A DNA stretch of 64,000 nt from Aegilops tauschii subsp. strangulata. Taxonomy: Eukaryota > Streptophyta > Magnoliopsida > Poales > Poaceae. This document shows positions 11,295 through 23,574 of this stretch, one piece after another; the first letter of the stretch is position 1, and the number at the start of each line of letters is the position of its first letter. Position numbers and translations under genes: made by a program. Under the pieces are notes generated by a model. That model saw nothing but the letters and a program-made list of their open reading frames with translations, was not told where the DNA came from and searched no databases. The DNA is taken from assembly GCF_002575655.3 (NCBI RefSeq), contig NC_053036.3:647240736-647304735 (forward strand), given 5' to 3'.

Positions 11295-13040
11295 TGTTGG
11301 GAAACGTAGCATGCAATTTCAAAAAATTCCTACGCTCATGCAAGATCTATCTAGGAGATGCATAGCAACGAGAGGGGGAGAGTGTGTCCACGTACCCTCG
11401 TAGAGCGAAAGCGGAAGCATTTGTTAACGCGGTTGATGTAGTTGAACTTCTTCTCGTTGCAACCAATCAAGCACCGACGTACAGCACCTCCGAGTTCTGC
11501 ACACGTTCAGCTCGATGACATCCCTCGAACTCTTGATCCAGCAAAGTGTGGAGGGAGAGTTTCGTCAGCACGACGGCGTGGCGACGGTGATGGTGAAGTG
11601 TTCCGCGCAGGGCTTCGCCTAAGCACTACGTGAATACGACCGGAGGTGTAAACTATGGAGGGGGGCGCCGCACACGGCTAACAATATTTGATGTGTGTTC
11701 TAGCGGTGCCCCCCTACATATATATAGGTTGGAGGGGAGGAGAGGCAGCCAAGGGGGTGCCCCAAGTAGGAGGAATCCTACTTGGGGTCCTCCCAATTCG
11801 GCCTCCCCCCTTTCCTATTCCTATTCGGAGTAGGAAGGGAAGAGGGGGAACGGGGAATCCTATTCCCTTTTTCCTTTCCTCCTTCCCCTTTCCTTCTCCA
11901 ATTTGGCCAGCCCATATGGGGGGTGCACCAGCCCCTTTGTGGCTGGTGTGTTTCCCCTCTTGGCCCATAAGGCCCATATCTTTTGCCGGGGGTGCCCGGA
12001 ACCCCTTCTGGTGACTCGATAAGTACCCGGTGCATCCCGAAACACTTCCGGTGTCCGAATACCATCGTCCTATATATCAATCTTTACCCCTCAACCATTT
12101 AGAGACTCCTCGTCATGTCCGTGATCTCATCGTGGACTCCGAACAACATTCGGTCACCAAATCACATAACTCATATAATACAAAATCGTCATCGAACGTT
12201 AAGCGTGCGGACCCTACGGGTTTGAGAACTATGTAGACATGACCGAGACACTTCTCCAGTCAATAACCAATAGCGGAAGCTAGATGCTCATATCGGCTCC
12301 TACATATTCTATGAAGATCTTTATCGGTCGAATCGTTATGACAACATACGTAATTCCCTTTGTCAATCGGTATGTTAGTTGCCCGAGATTCGATCGTCGG
12401 TATCTTCATACCTAGTTCAATCTCCGGCAAGTCTCTTTACTCATTCCGTAATGCATCATCCCGCAAATAACTCATTAGTCACTTTGCTTGCAAGGCTTCT
12501 TATGATGTGCATTACCGAGAGGGCCCAGAGATACCTCTCCGATACTCGAAATGACAAATCCTAATCTCGATCTATGCCAACCCAACAAACACCTTCGGAG
12601 ATACCTGTAGAGCATCTTTATAATCACCCAGTTACATTGTGACGTTTGATAGCACACAAGGCATTCCTCCGGTATCCGGGAGTTGCATAATCTCATAGTC
12701 AAAGGAATATGTATATGACATGAAGAAAGCAATAGCAATAAAACTGAACGATCAATGTGCTATGCTAACTGATGGGTCTTGTCCATCACATCATTCTCCT
12801 AATGATGTGATCCCGTTCATCAAATGACAACACATGTCTATGGTTAGGAAACTAAACCATCTTTGATTAATGAGCTAGTCTAGTAGAGGCTTACTAGGGA
12901 CACCGTGTTTTGTCTTTGTATCCACACATGTATCAAGTTTCCGGTTAATACAATTCTAGCATGAATAATAAACATTTATCATGATATAAGGAAATATAAA
13001 ATAACAAATTTATTATTGCCTCTAGGGCATATTTCCTTCA
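11295..13040 (-). repeat. 3' LTR of Copia X
   Basis: The LTR is about 1,746 bp. In plus orientation it begins TGTTGGGAAACGTAGCATGC and ends ATATTTCCTTCA. It contains a pyrimidine/purine-rich stretch and a 'ctacatatatataggttgg' TATA-like segment near 11,715. It pairs with 39,410-41,216. Confidence 0.9.
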
Positions 13041-16000
13041 GTTTCAGACTTGCACTAGAGTCAATAATCTAGTTCACATCGCCATGTGATTTAACACCAA
13101 TAGTTCTCATCTTTATGTGACTAACACACATCACATCGCCATGTGACCAACACCCAAAGGGTTTACTAGAGTCAATAATCTAGTTCACGTCGCTATGTGA
13201 TTAACACCCAAAGAGTACTAAGGTGTGATCATGTTTTGCTTGTGAGAGAAGTTTAGTCAACGGGTCTGCCACATTCAGATCCGTATGTATTTTGCAAATT
13301 TCTATGTCTACAATGCTCTGCATTGAGCTACTCTAGCTAATTGCTCCCACGTTCAATACGTATCTAGATTGAGACTTAGAGTCATCTAGATCAGTGTCAA
13401 AGCTTGCATCAACGTAACTCTTTACGACAAACTCTTTATCACCTCCATAACCGAGAAATATTTCCTTAGTCCTCTAAGGATAATTTTGACCGCTGTCTAG
13501 TGATCTACTCCGTGATCACTATTGTACCCCCTTGCCAAATTCATGGCAAGGTACACAACAGGTTTGTTACACAACATGGCATACTTTATAGAACCTATGG
13601 CTGAGGCATAGGGAATGACTTTCACTCTCTCTCTATCTTCTGCCGTGGTCGGGTTTTGAGTCTTACTCAACTTCATACCTTACAACTCAGGCAAGAACCC
13701 CTTCTTTGACTGATCCATTTTGAACACCTTCAAAATCTTATCAAGGTATGTACTTATCGAAAGTCTTATCAAGCGTCTTGATCTATCTCTGTAGATCTTG
13801 ATGCCCAATATGTAAGCAGCTTCACCGAGGTCTTTCTTTGAAAAACTCTTTTAAAACACTCCTACGCTTTCCAGAAAATTCTACATCATTTCCGATCAAC
13901 AATATGCCATTCACATATACTGATCAGAAAGGCTGTAGTGCTCCCACTCATTTTCTTGTAAATACAGGCTTCATCGCATGTCTGTATAAAACTATATGCT
14001 TTGATCAATTCATCAAAGCAGATATTCCAACTCTGAGATGCTTGCACCAGTCCATGGATGGATCGCTGGAGCTTGCACATTTTGTTAGCACCTTTATGAT
14101 TGACAAAACCTTCTGGTTACATCATATACAACTCTTCTTTAATAAATCCATTAAGGAATGTAGTTTTGATATCCATTTGCCAGATTTCATAAAATGCGAC
14201 AATTGCTAACATGATTCAGACAGACTTAAGCATCGATACGAGTGAGAAAATCTCATCATAGTCAACACCTTGAACTTGTCGAAAACCTTTTGCGACAAGT
14301 TGAGCTTTGTAGATAGTAACACTACCATCAGCGCCCTTCTTCCTCTTGAAGATACATTTATTCTCAATGACAGTAAACCTTTTGCGACAAGTTGAGCTTT
14401 GTAGATAGTAACACTACCATCGGGCAAGTCAACCAAAGTCCACACTTTGTTCTCATATATGGATCCTATCTCAGATTTCATGGCCTCAAGCCATCTGTCG
14501 GAATCTGGGCTCATCATAGCTTCTTCATAGTTTGTAGGTTTGCCATGGTCTAATAACATGACTTCCAGGATAGGATTACCGTACCACTCTGGTGCGGAAC
14601 ATGCTCTGTACAACCTACGAGGTCCAGTAGTAACTTGATCCGAAGTTTCATGATCATCATCATTAGCTTCCTCTCTAGTTGGTGTAGGCATCACGGGAAC
14701 AGATTTCACAGATGTGCTACTTTCCAATTCGAGAAAAGGTACAATTACCTGATCAAGTTCTACTTTCCTCCCACTCACTTCTTTCGAGAGAAACTCCTTC
14801 TCTAGAAAGGTTCCATTCTCGGCAACAAAGATCTTGCCTTTCGTATCTGTGGTAGAAGGTGTACCCAATTGTTTCCTTAGGGTATCCTATGAAGACGCAC
14901 TTCTCCGATTTGGGTTCGAGCTTATCAGGCTAAAGCCTTTTGACATAAGTGTCACAACCCCAAATTTTAAGAAACGACAGCTTAGGTTTCTTGCTAAACC
15001 ACAGTTCATACGGTGTCGTCTCAACGGATTTAGATGGTGCCCTATTTCACGTGAATGCGGTTGTCTCTAATGCATAACCCCAAAACGATAGTGGTAAATC
15101 GGTAAGAGACATCATATATCGCACCATATCTAATAAAGTGCGGTTACGACGTTCAGACACACCATTACAATGTGGTGTTCCAGGTGACGTGAGTTGTGAA
15201 ACTATTCCACATTGTTTTAAATGATGGCCAAACTCATAACTCAAATATCCGCCTCCGCGATCAGATCATAGAAACTTTATTTTCTTGTTACGATGATTCT
15301 CCACTTCACTCTGAAATTGTTTGTACTTTTCAAATGTTTCAGACTTGTGTTTCATTAAGTAGATATACCCATATCTGCTCACGTCATCTGTGAAGGTCAG
15401 AAAATAACGATACCCATCGCAAGCCTCAACACTCATTGGACCGCATACATCGGTATGTACAATTTCCAATAAGTCATTAGCTCGCTCCATTGTTCCTGAG
15501 AACGGAGTTTTAGTAATCTTGCCCACGATGCATGGTTCGCAAGTATCAAATGATTCATAATCAAGTGATCCAAAAGTCCATCAGCATGGAGTTTCTTCAT
15601 GCGTTATACACCAATATGACCTAAACGGCAGTGCCACAAGTATGTTGCACTATCATTATCAACTTTGCATCTTTTCGCATCAATATTATGAATATGTGTA
15701 TCACTACGATCGAGATTCAGTAAACCATTCTCATTGGGTGTAAGACCATAGAAGGTTTTATTCATGTAAACAGAACAACAATTATTCTTTGACTTAGAAT
15801 AACCGTATTGCAATAAACATGATCCAATCATATTCATGCTCAATGCAAACACCAACTAACATTTATTTAGGTTCAACACTAATCCCGAAGGTAAAGGGAG
15901 CGTGCGATGGTGATCTTATCAATATTGGAATCACTTCCAACACACATCGTCACCTCGTCTTTAACTAGTCTATGTTTATTTTGCAACTCCTGTTTCGAGT

Positions 16001-16300
16001 TAGTAATCTTAGCAACTGAACCGGTATCAAATACCCAGGGGCTATTATGAACACTAGTAAAGTACAGATCAATAACATGTATATCAAATATACATTTGTT
16101 TACTTTGCCATGCTTCTTATCCGCCAAGTATTTGGGGCAGTTACGCTTCCAGTGACCATTTTCTTTGCAGTAGAAGCACTCAGTTTTAGTCCTGGATCCA
16201 GCTTTGGGCTTCTTCATGGGAGCGTCCACTTGCTTGCCATTCTTCTTGAAGTTCCCTTTCTTTTCATTGCCCTTTTTCTTGAAACTAGTGGTCTTGTTAA
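13041..16300 (-). pseudogene. Copia X gag-pol remnant (knuckle, PR, INT, RT)
   Basis: Broken minus-strand frames follow the Copia order from right to left. They are the gag zinc knuckle CFYCKENGHWKRNC (near 16,150), protease VFDTGS (near 16,025), GAG-pre-integrase ending TYLWHCRLGHIGV (15,605-15,650), integrase HTDVCGPMSVEACDGYRYF (near 15,410), an NGVSERRNRTLLDMVRYMMS segment (15,100-15,180), and RT (MCKLQRSIHGLVQASQSW near 14,060). The RT catalytic box YVDD has become YVNG (13,906-13,917). A roughly 50-bp direct repeat (14,283 and 14,370) adds further damage. The gag end at 16,300 is cut by CACTA Z. Confidence 0.85.
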
Positions 16301-16627
16301 CACTACTAGGGAAAACCCTAGTAGTAGCGCGGGTTTAATGCCTACTAGTAGCGCGGGACACCGCGCTACTAGTAAGGCGCTACAGCTATTCCTTAGTAGT
16401 AGCGCGTGCGACACACGCTACTGCTAAGACATATAGCCGCAGCGTGTGTTCACTCCCGCGCTACTGCTAATCTAGCTAGTAGTAGCGTGTTTAGTCCCCA
16501 TCGCTACTAGTATTTCTTTTTTCATTTTTTTATTTTTAGTGTATTTATAAGCCGTTATACAAATTTTGGTACAATACCAATTATGAGGTTGTTATATCAT
16601 TATGTCCATAACAGTGTGTCAAATGAA

Positions 16628-16761
16628 GGTGGATTAGGTTCAAGTGGAGGCAACATGTGGTGCATGTCAAAAGTATGCTACTAATCCAAACTTGATCTAG
16701 TTTGGACTAGTAGTACTTTCGATGTGCACCACATGTTGCATTCACTTGAATCTAATCCACC
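16628..16761. repeat. Hairpin-forming inverted repeat, ~62-nt arms
   Basis: Arm 1 (16,628-16,691, 'ggtggattaggttcaag...ctaatccaaac') pairs with arm 2 (16,700-16,761, 'gtttggactag...tctaatccacc') across an 8-nt loop with a minority of mismatches. It lies inside CACTA Z and codes for nothing visible. Confidence 0.8.
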
Positions 16762-16781
16762 AACACAAGCTATTTAATCAT

Positions 16782-17024
16782 CATCATAGTCATTACCACC
16801 AACAGTAGCTATTTAATCATCATACTCATAGTGTAGCACATCATCATCTTCAAACTCATTCTAGCTAGCTAATCGCCACCAACACTAGCTGCGTAGCTAT
16901 CTAATCACCACCAACACTAGCTAATAATAATCATCATAGTCATTACCACCAACACTAGATATTTAATCATCATAGTCATAGTGTAGCACATCATCATCTT
17001 CAAACTCATTTCTAGCTAGCTAAT
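16782..17024. repeat. Direct duplication of ~90 bp in CACTA Z
   Basis: 'catagtcattaccaccaaca...tagctagctaatc' occurs at about 16,784-16,873 and again at about 16,936-17,025, separated by related shorter pieces. Confidence 0.7.
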
Positions 17025-17853
17025 CACTTATGCTGCTCTCTCTCAGGTGAAATAGCATAAAACATGTGTAGCACTCCTGCTTCATCATGTTGGAGCATGC
17101 AGATGAACCTGTCTCCTAATCGTGGGCTGCGCTTCTGATTGCTGCCCCCTAGTACTTCTCTGCGATCGTTCACAATTTTGCTCCAGTCTTTCACTATTAA
17201 GCATTCCTCGCTTTTAGAAATCCTGAATGCACTAAAGTGCATTGTAGGATGTCTTGGTCGTAAGCTAACCATTCTCATGCGACCTTTAGTCTCGATCCAA
17301 TGAGGCACAACATTCATCGGGAGTCCCTGTTGAAGAACATCGTATAGTAACAAACTTAGCAATGAAGTTTAGCTTAAAAATAATGTATGCAAAAGATGCA
17401 CTGAGGACAAATAGTAAAAAATTTACCATCTTTCCTAAATAGATGTGACCGCAGTTCAATACGAACACTATTGGTCGCACGTTTTGAGTACTAAGATTTT
17501 TAAGTCCAGGAAAATAATTTGTCTTGACAGTATGAAGATCCTCAAGCCCTGAAACATAATGACCTATCTCCTCACAGTTTAGTTCAGCCCCGGGACAGTG
17601 GACGGTCATGTCTACCAAGCGCCGGACATGTTTGCTTGAATGGAAATAAGCTGTCAATAGAAATTAGTTGTCAAATATTTTTGAATAAACAATATCGAAG
17701 ACATAAATATGGTTGAGAAACTCACATAATGGTATAACTGAAGGCGTCTGCACATCGACCCAGATGTCGATATTACCTTCAATATCATCTTCCGGACGAA
17801 TATCAAAGGTGATAACCATATCATGCTCAAATGCATAAGTCTTGCATAGTGCT
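17024..17853 (-). pseudogene. CACTA-borne B3-like gene, 3' exons (split by Angela)
   Basis: This is the downstream half of a minus-strand multi-exon gene carried by CACTA Z. The exon reaching the insertion point at 17,853 reads CKTYAFEHDMVITFDIRPED and then IDIWVDVQTPSVIPLC. The next (about 17,430-17,650) reads AYFHSSKHVRRLVDMTV through VFVLNCGHIYLGKM. The last (17,024-17,330) reads GLPMNVVPHWIETKGRMRM and ends FYAISPEREQHK-stop. Intron-like gaps with stops separate them. Together with 26,584-26,979, the W-x-A-L-C-x-x-Y-x-F...M-x-ITFDI pattern suggests a B3-like fold. Function is unknown. Angela disrupts it 5 bp from the other half's TSD copy. Confidence 0.5.
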
Positions 17854-19558
17854 TGTTGGGGATCGTTGCAGAAATTAAAAAATTTCTACGCATCACCAAG
17901 AACAATCTATGGAGTCTTCTAGCAACGAGAGGGAAAAGAGTGCATCTACATACCCTTGTAGATTGCGAGCGGAAGCGTTCATGAGAACGGGGTTGATGGA
18001 GTCGTACTCGTCGTGATCCAAATCACCGATGATCCTAGCGCCGAACGGACGGCACCTCCGCGTTCAACACACGTACGGAGCAGCGACGTCTCCTCCTTCT
18101 TGATCCAGCAAGGGGGGAGGAGAGGTTGATGAAGATCCAGCAGCACGACGGCGTGGTGGTGGAAGTAGCGGGAGTCCGACAGGGCTTCGCCAAGCGCTGC
18201 GGGAGGAGGGAGATGTGTCACGGGAGGGAGAGGGAGGCGCCAGGGCTTGGGTGCTGCTGCCCTCCCTCCCCCCGTCTATATATAGGGCCCCTGGGGGCGC
18301 CGGCCCTAGGAGATGCAATCTCCAAGGGGGGCGGCGGCCAAGGGGGTGGCTTGCCCCCCAAGCCAAGTGGGGCGCCCCCCACCCCTAGGGTTTCCAACCC
18401 TAGGCGCAGGGGTAGGCCCAAGGGGGGCGCCCCAGCCCACCAGGGGCTGGTTCCCCTCCCACTTCAGCCCATGGGGCCCTCCGGGATAGGTGGCCCCACC
18501 CGGTGGACCCCCGGGACCCTTCCGGTGGTCCCGATACAATACCGGTGACCCCCGAAACTTTCCCGGTGGCCGAAACTGGACTTCCTATATATAATTCTTC
18601 ACCTCCGAACCATTCCGGAACTCCTTGTGACATCAGGGATCTCATCCGGGACTCCGAACAACTTTCGGGTTACCGCATGCTAGTATCTCTACAACCCTAG
18701 CGTCACCGAATCTTAAGTGTGTAGACCCTACGGGTTCGGGAGACATGCAGACATGACCGAGACGACTCTTCGGTCAATAACCAACAGCGGGATCTGGATA
18801 CTCATGTTGGCTCCCACATGTTCCACGATGATCTCATCGGATGAACCACGATGTCGAGGATTCAATCAATCCCGTATACAATTCCCTTTGTCAATCGGTA
18901 CGTTACTTGCCCGAGATTCGATCGTCGGTATCCCAATACCTTGTTCAATCTCGTTACCGGCAAGTCACTTTACTCGTACCGTAATGCATGATCCCGTGAC
19001 CAAAAACTTGGTCACATTGAGCTCATTATGATGATGCATTACCGAGTGGGCCCAGAGATACCTCTCCGTCATACGGAGTTACAAATCCCAGTCTCGATTC
19101 GTGCCAACCCAACAGACACTTTCGGAGATACCCGTAGTGCACCTTTATAGCCACCCAGTTACGTTGTGACGTTTGGCACACCCAAAGCACTCCTACAGTA
19201 TCCGGGAGTTGCACAATCTCATGGTCCAAGGAAATGATACTTGACATTTGGAAAAGCTCTAGCAAACGAACTACACGATCTTGTGCTATGCTTAGGATTG
19301 GGTCTTGTCCATCACATCATTCTCCTAATGATGTGATCCCGTTATATCCAATGTCCATAGTCAGGAAACCATGACTATCTGTTGATCAATGAGCTACTCA
19401 ACTAGAGGCTCACTAGGGACATGTTGTGGTCTATGTATTCACACATGTATTACGATTTCCGGATAACACAATTATAGCATGAACAATAGACAATTATCAT
19501 GAACAAGGAAATATAATAATAACCATTTTATTATTGCCTCTAGGGCATATTTCCAACA
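17854..19558 (-). repeat. 3' LTR of Angela-like element
   Basis: The LTR is 1,705 bp. The minus-strand sequence starts TGTTGGAAATATGCCC and ends GATCCCCAACA. A TATA-like 'ctatatataggg' lies near 18,280. The adjacent purine tract (19,559-19,570, CAAGTGGGAGAC on the minus strand) is the expected polypurine tract. Confidence 0.93.
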
Positions 19559-19599
19559 GTCTCCCACTTGCACTAGAGTCAATAATCTAGTTACAATGT

Positions 19600-20874
19600 G
19601 ATGAATCGAACACCCATAGAGTTCTAGTGTTGATCATGTTTTGCTCTAGGGAGAGGTTTAGTCAACGGATCTGCTACATTCAGGTCCGTATGTACTTTAC
19701 AAATATCTATGTCTCCATTTTGAACACTTTCACGAATGGAGTTGAAGCGATGCTTGATATGCCTGGTCTTCCTGTGAAACCTGGGCTCCTAGGCAAGGGC
19801 AATAGCTCCAGTGTTGTCACAGAAGAGAGTCATCGGGCCCGACGCATTGGGAATAACTCCTAGGTCGGTAATGAACTCCTTCACCCAGATTGCTTCTTGT
19901 GCTGCCTCTGAGGCCGCCATGTATTCCGCTTCACATGTAGATCCCGCCACAACGCTTTGCTTGCAACTGCACCAGCTTACTGCCCCTCTATTCCAAATAT
20001 ACACGTATCCGGTTTGTGACTTAGAGTCATCCAGATCTGTGTCGAAGCTAGCATCGACGTAACCCTTTACGACGAGCTCTTCGTCACCTCCATAAACGAG
20101 AAACATATCCTTAGTCCTCTTCAGGTACTTCAGGATATTTTTGACCGCTGTCCAGTGTTCCATGCCGGGATTACTTTGGTACCTTCCTTCCAAACTTACG
20201 GCAAGGTTTACATCAGGTCTGGTACACAGCATGGCATACATAATAGACCCTATGGACGAGGCATAGGGGATGACACTCATCCTTTCTCTATCTTCTGTCG
20301 TGGTCGGGCATTGAGCCGTGCTCAATTGCACACCTTGCAATACAGGCAAGAACCCCTTCTTGGACTGATCCATATTGAACTTCTTCAATATCTTGTCAAG
20401 GTACGTACTTTGTGAAAGACCAATGAGGCGTCTTGATCTATCTCTATAGATCTTGATGCCTAATATATAAGCAGCTTCTCCAAGGTCCTTCATTGAAAAA
20501 CACTTGTTCAAGTAGGCCTTTATGCTTCCCAAGAATTCTATATCATTTCCCATCAACAGTATGTCATCCACATATAATATGAGAAATGCTACAGAGCTCC
20601 CACTCACTTTCTTGTAAACACAGGCTTCTCCATAAGTCTGTGTAAACCCAAACGCTTTGATCATCTCATCAAATCGAATGTTCCAACTCCGAGATGCTTG
20701 CACCAGCCCATAGATGGAGCGCTGGAGCTTGCATACCTTGTTAGCATTCTTAAGATCGACAAAACCTTCCGGCTGCATCATATACAATTCTTCCTTAAGA
20801 AAGCCGTTAAGGAATGCCGTTTTGACGTCCATTTGCCATATCTCATAATCATAGAATGCGGCAATTGCTAACAT
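19600..20874 (-). pseudogene. Angela RT-RNase H, two nonsense changes
   Basis: The Copia reverse transcriptase is open at 19,789-20,874, with MDVKTAFLNGFLKEELYM at the start, an intact catalytic AFLILYVDDILLMGND (near 20,570) and the RNase H segment DASFDTDLDDSKSQTGY, then EAEYMAASEAAQEAIWVKEF. A TGA in place of Arg (KSV-stop-IMLAIA) lies at about 20,875-20,877. A TAG at about 19,786-19,788 separates GAIALA from the continuing in-frame EPRFHRKTRHIKHRF and TDLNVADPLTKPLPRAKHDQH. The active-site YVDD is intact, unlike in Copia X. Confidence 0.9.
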
Positions 20875-20877
20875 GAT

Positions 20878-22595
20878 TCAGACGGACTTCAGCTTCGCTA
20901 CGGGTGAGAAAGTCTCATCGTAGTCAACCCCTTGAACTTGTCGATAACCCTTAGCGACAAGTCGAGCCTTATAGATGGTCACATTACCATCCGCGTCTGT
21001 CTTCTTCTTAAAGATCCATTTATTTTCTATGGCTCGCCGATCATCGGGCAAGTCAGTCAAAGTCCATACTTCATTTTCATACATGGATCCTATCTCGGAT
21101 TGCATGGCTTCAAGCCATTTGTTGGAATCTGGGCCCGCCATCGCTTCTTCATAGCTCGAAGGTTCACCGTTGTCTAACAACATGATTTCCATGACAGGGT
21201 TGCCGTACCACTCTGGTGCGGAACGTGTCCTTGTGGACCTACGAAGTTCAGAAGTAACTTGATCTAAAGCTTCATGATCATCATCATTAACTTCCTCCCC
21301 AGTCGGTGCAGGCACCACAGGAACATCTTCCCGCTCTGCGCTACTTTCCGGTTCGGAAGGGGTTACTATCACCTCATCAAGTTCCACTTTCCTCCCACTC
21401 ACTTCTTTCGAGAGAAACTCTTTCTCCAGAAAGGACCCGTTCTTGGCAACAAAGATCTTGCCTTCAGATCTGAGGTAGAAGGTATACCCAATGGTTTCCT
21501 TAGGGTATCCTATGAAGACGCATTTTTCTGACTTGGGTTCGAGCTTTTCAGGTTGAAGTTTCTTGACATAAGCATCGCATCCCCAAACTTTTAGAAACGA
21601 CAGCTTAGGTTTCTTCCCAAACCATAATTCATACGGTGTCGTCTCAACGGATTTCGACGGAGCCCTATTTAAAGTGAATGCGGCAGTCTCTAAAGCATAG
21701 CCCCAAAATGAGAGCGGTAGATCGGTAAGAGACATCATAGATCGCACCATATCCAATAGAGTGCGATTACGACGTTCGGACACACCATTTCGCTGAGGTG
21801 TTCCAGGCGGCGTGAGTTGTGAAACTATTCCACATTTCCTTAGGTGTGTGCCAAATTCGTGACTCAAATATTCCCCCCACGATCTGATCGTAAGAATTTT
21901 ATTTTCCTGTCACGTTGATTCTCAACCTCACTCTGAAATTCCTTGAACTTTTCAAAGGTCTCAGACTTGTGTTTCATTAGGTAGACATACCCATATCTAC
22001 TCAAGTCATCAGTGAGAGTGAGAACATAACGATAGCCTCCGCGAGCCTCAACACTCATTGGACCGCACACATCAGTATGTATGATTTCTAATAAGTTGGT
22101 TGCTCGCTCCATTGTTCCGGAGAACGGAGTCTTGGTCATTTTGCCCATGAGGCATGGTTCGCATGTGTCAAATGATTCATAATCGAGAGACTCTAAAAGT
22201 CCATCAGCATGGAGCGTCTTCATGCGCTTGACAACAATGTGACCAAGGCGGCAGTGCCACAAGTATGTGGGACTATCGTTATCAACTTTACATCTTTTGG
22301 TATTCACACTATGAATATGTGTAACATCACGTTCGAGATTCATTAAGAATAAACCATTGACCAGCGGGGCATGACCATAAAACATATCTCTCATATAAAT
22401 AGAACAACCATTATTCTCGGATTTAAATGAGTAGCCATCTCGAATTAAACGAGATCCTGATACAATGTTCATGCTCAAAGCTGGCACTAGATAACAATTA
22501 TTGAGGTTTAAAACTAATCCCGTAGGTAAATGTAGAGGTAGCATGCCGACGGCGATCACATCGACCTTGGAACCATTCCCGACGCGCATCGTCAC
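20878..22595 (-). pseudogene. Angela protease end, integrase and RT start, frameshifted
   Basis: Two overlapping frames are seen. Frame 21,864-22,595 carries GAG-pre-integrase (TYLWHCRLGHIVVKRMKTLH) and the integrase core start (EIIHTDVCGPMSVEARGGYR, then LTLTDDLSRYGYVYLMKH). It breaks at about 21,868-21,880 within a run of Gs in the RSDRGG-EYLSHEF segment. Frame 20,878-21,867 continues with GTPQRNGVSERRNRTLLDMV and the GKKPKLSFLKVWGCDAYVK segment, then enters RT (SYEEAMAGPDSNKWLEAM, ARLVAKGYRQVQGVDYDETF). Confidence 0.9.
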
Positions 22596-22686
22596 CTCGT
22601 CCTTTGCCAGTATCCGTTTATTCCGCAGCTCCTACTTTGAGTTAGAAATATGAGCAACCGCACCGGTATCAAATACCGAGGAGCTA
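22596..22686 (-). pseudogene. Angela protease start, stop and frameshift
   Basis: The retropepsin motif SSVFDTGAVAHISNSK is readable on the minus strand in a frame shifted relative to gag. It is followed by TAG at about 22,634-22,636 before ELRNKRILAKDEVTMRV. Gag and pol were therefore joined originally and are now broken here. Confidence 0.8.
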
Positions 22687-23574
22687 CTACGAGTGCTGGT
22701 AATACACATCAATAACATGTATATCACATATACCTTTGGTGTTGCCGGCCTTCTTGTCTGCTAAGTACTTGGGGCAGTTCCGCTTCCAGTGACCACTTTC
22801 CTTGCAATAAAAGCACCCAGTCTCAGGCTTGGGTCCATTCTTTGGCTTCTTCCCGGCAACTGGCTTACCGGGCGCGGCAACTCCCTTGCCGTCCTTCTTG
22901 AAGTTCTTCTTACCCTTGCCTTTCTTGAACTTAGTGGTTTTATTCACCATCAACACTTGATGTTCCTTTTTGATCTCCACCTCCGCTGATTTCAGCATTG
23001 AATATACCTCAGGAATGGTCTTTTCCATCCCCTGCATATTGAAGTTCATCACAAAGCTCTTGTAGCTCGGTGGAAGCGACTGAAGGATTCTGTCAATGAC
23101 CGCGTCATCCGGGAGATTAACTCCCAGCTGAGACAAGCGGTTGTGTAACCCAGACATTTTGAGTATGTGCTCACTGACAGAACTATTTTCCTCCATCTTA
23201 CAACTGAAGAACTTGTCGGAGACTTCATATCTCTCGACCCGGGCGTGAGCTTGGAAAACCATTTTCAGCTCTTCGAACATCTCATATGCTCCGTGTTGCT
23301 CAAAACGCTTTTGGAGCCCCGGTTCTAAGTTGTAAAGCATGCCGCACTGAACGAGGGAGTAATCATCAGCACGCTGCTGCCAAGCGTTCATAACGTCTTG
23401 GTTCTCTGGGATGGGTGCTTCACCTAGCGGTGCTTCTAGGACATAATCTTTCTTGGAAGCTATGAGGATGATCCTCAGGTTCCGGACCCAGGCCGTAAAG
23501 TTGCTGCCATCATCTTTCAGCTTGGTTTTCTCTAGGAACGCGTTGAAGTTGAGGGCAACATTAGCGTGGGCCAT
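22687..23574 (-). CDS. Angela-like Copia gag polyprotein segment
   Basis: This 295-codon open frame starts MAHANVALNFNAFLEKTKLK. It is the Copia gag (UBN2/retrotran_gag type) that forms virus-like particles. Landmarks are NLRIILIASKKDYVLEAPLG (about 28-47), the helical middle region (QCGMLYNLEPGLQKRFEQHG, SLPPSYKSFVMNFN), a Lys-rich linker (KFKKGKGKKNFKKDGK) and one zinc knuckle CFYCKESGHWKRNC near residue 260. The frame ends after IDVYYQHS because of a frameshift just before the protease. The start is chosen because the family begins MA-x-A and no in-frame upstream Met precedes it. Confidence 0.9.
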   Translation of the reverse strand: MAHANVALNFNAFLEKTKLKDDGSNFTAWVRNLRIILIASKKDYVLEAPLGEAPIPENQDVMNAWQQRADDYSLVQCGMLYNLEPGLQKRFEQHGAYEMFEELKMVFQAHARVERYEVSDKFFSCKMEENSSVSEHILKMSGLHNRLSQLGVNLPDDAVIDRILQSLPPSYKSFVMNFNMQGMEKTIPEVYSMLKSAEVEIKKEHQVLMVNKTTKFKKGKGKKNFKKDGKGVAAPGKPVAGKKPKNGPKPETGCFYCKESGHWKRNCPKYLADKKAGNTKGICDIHVIDVYYQHS

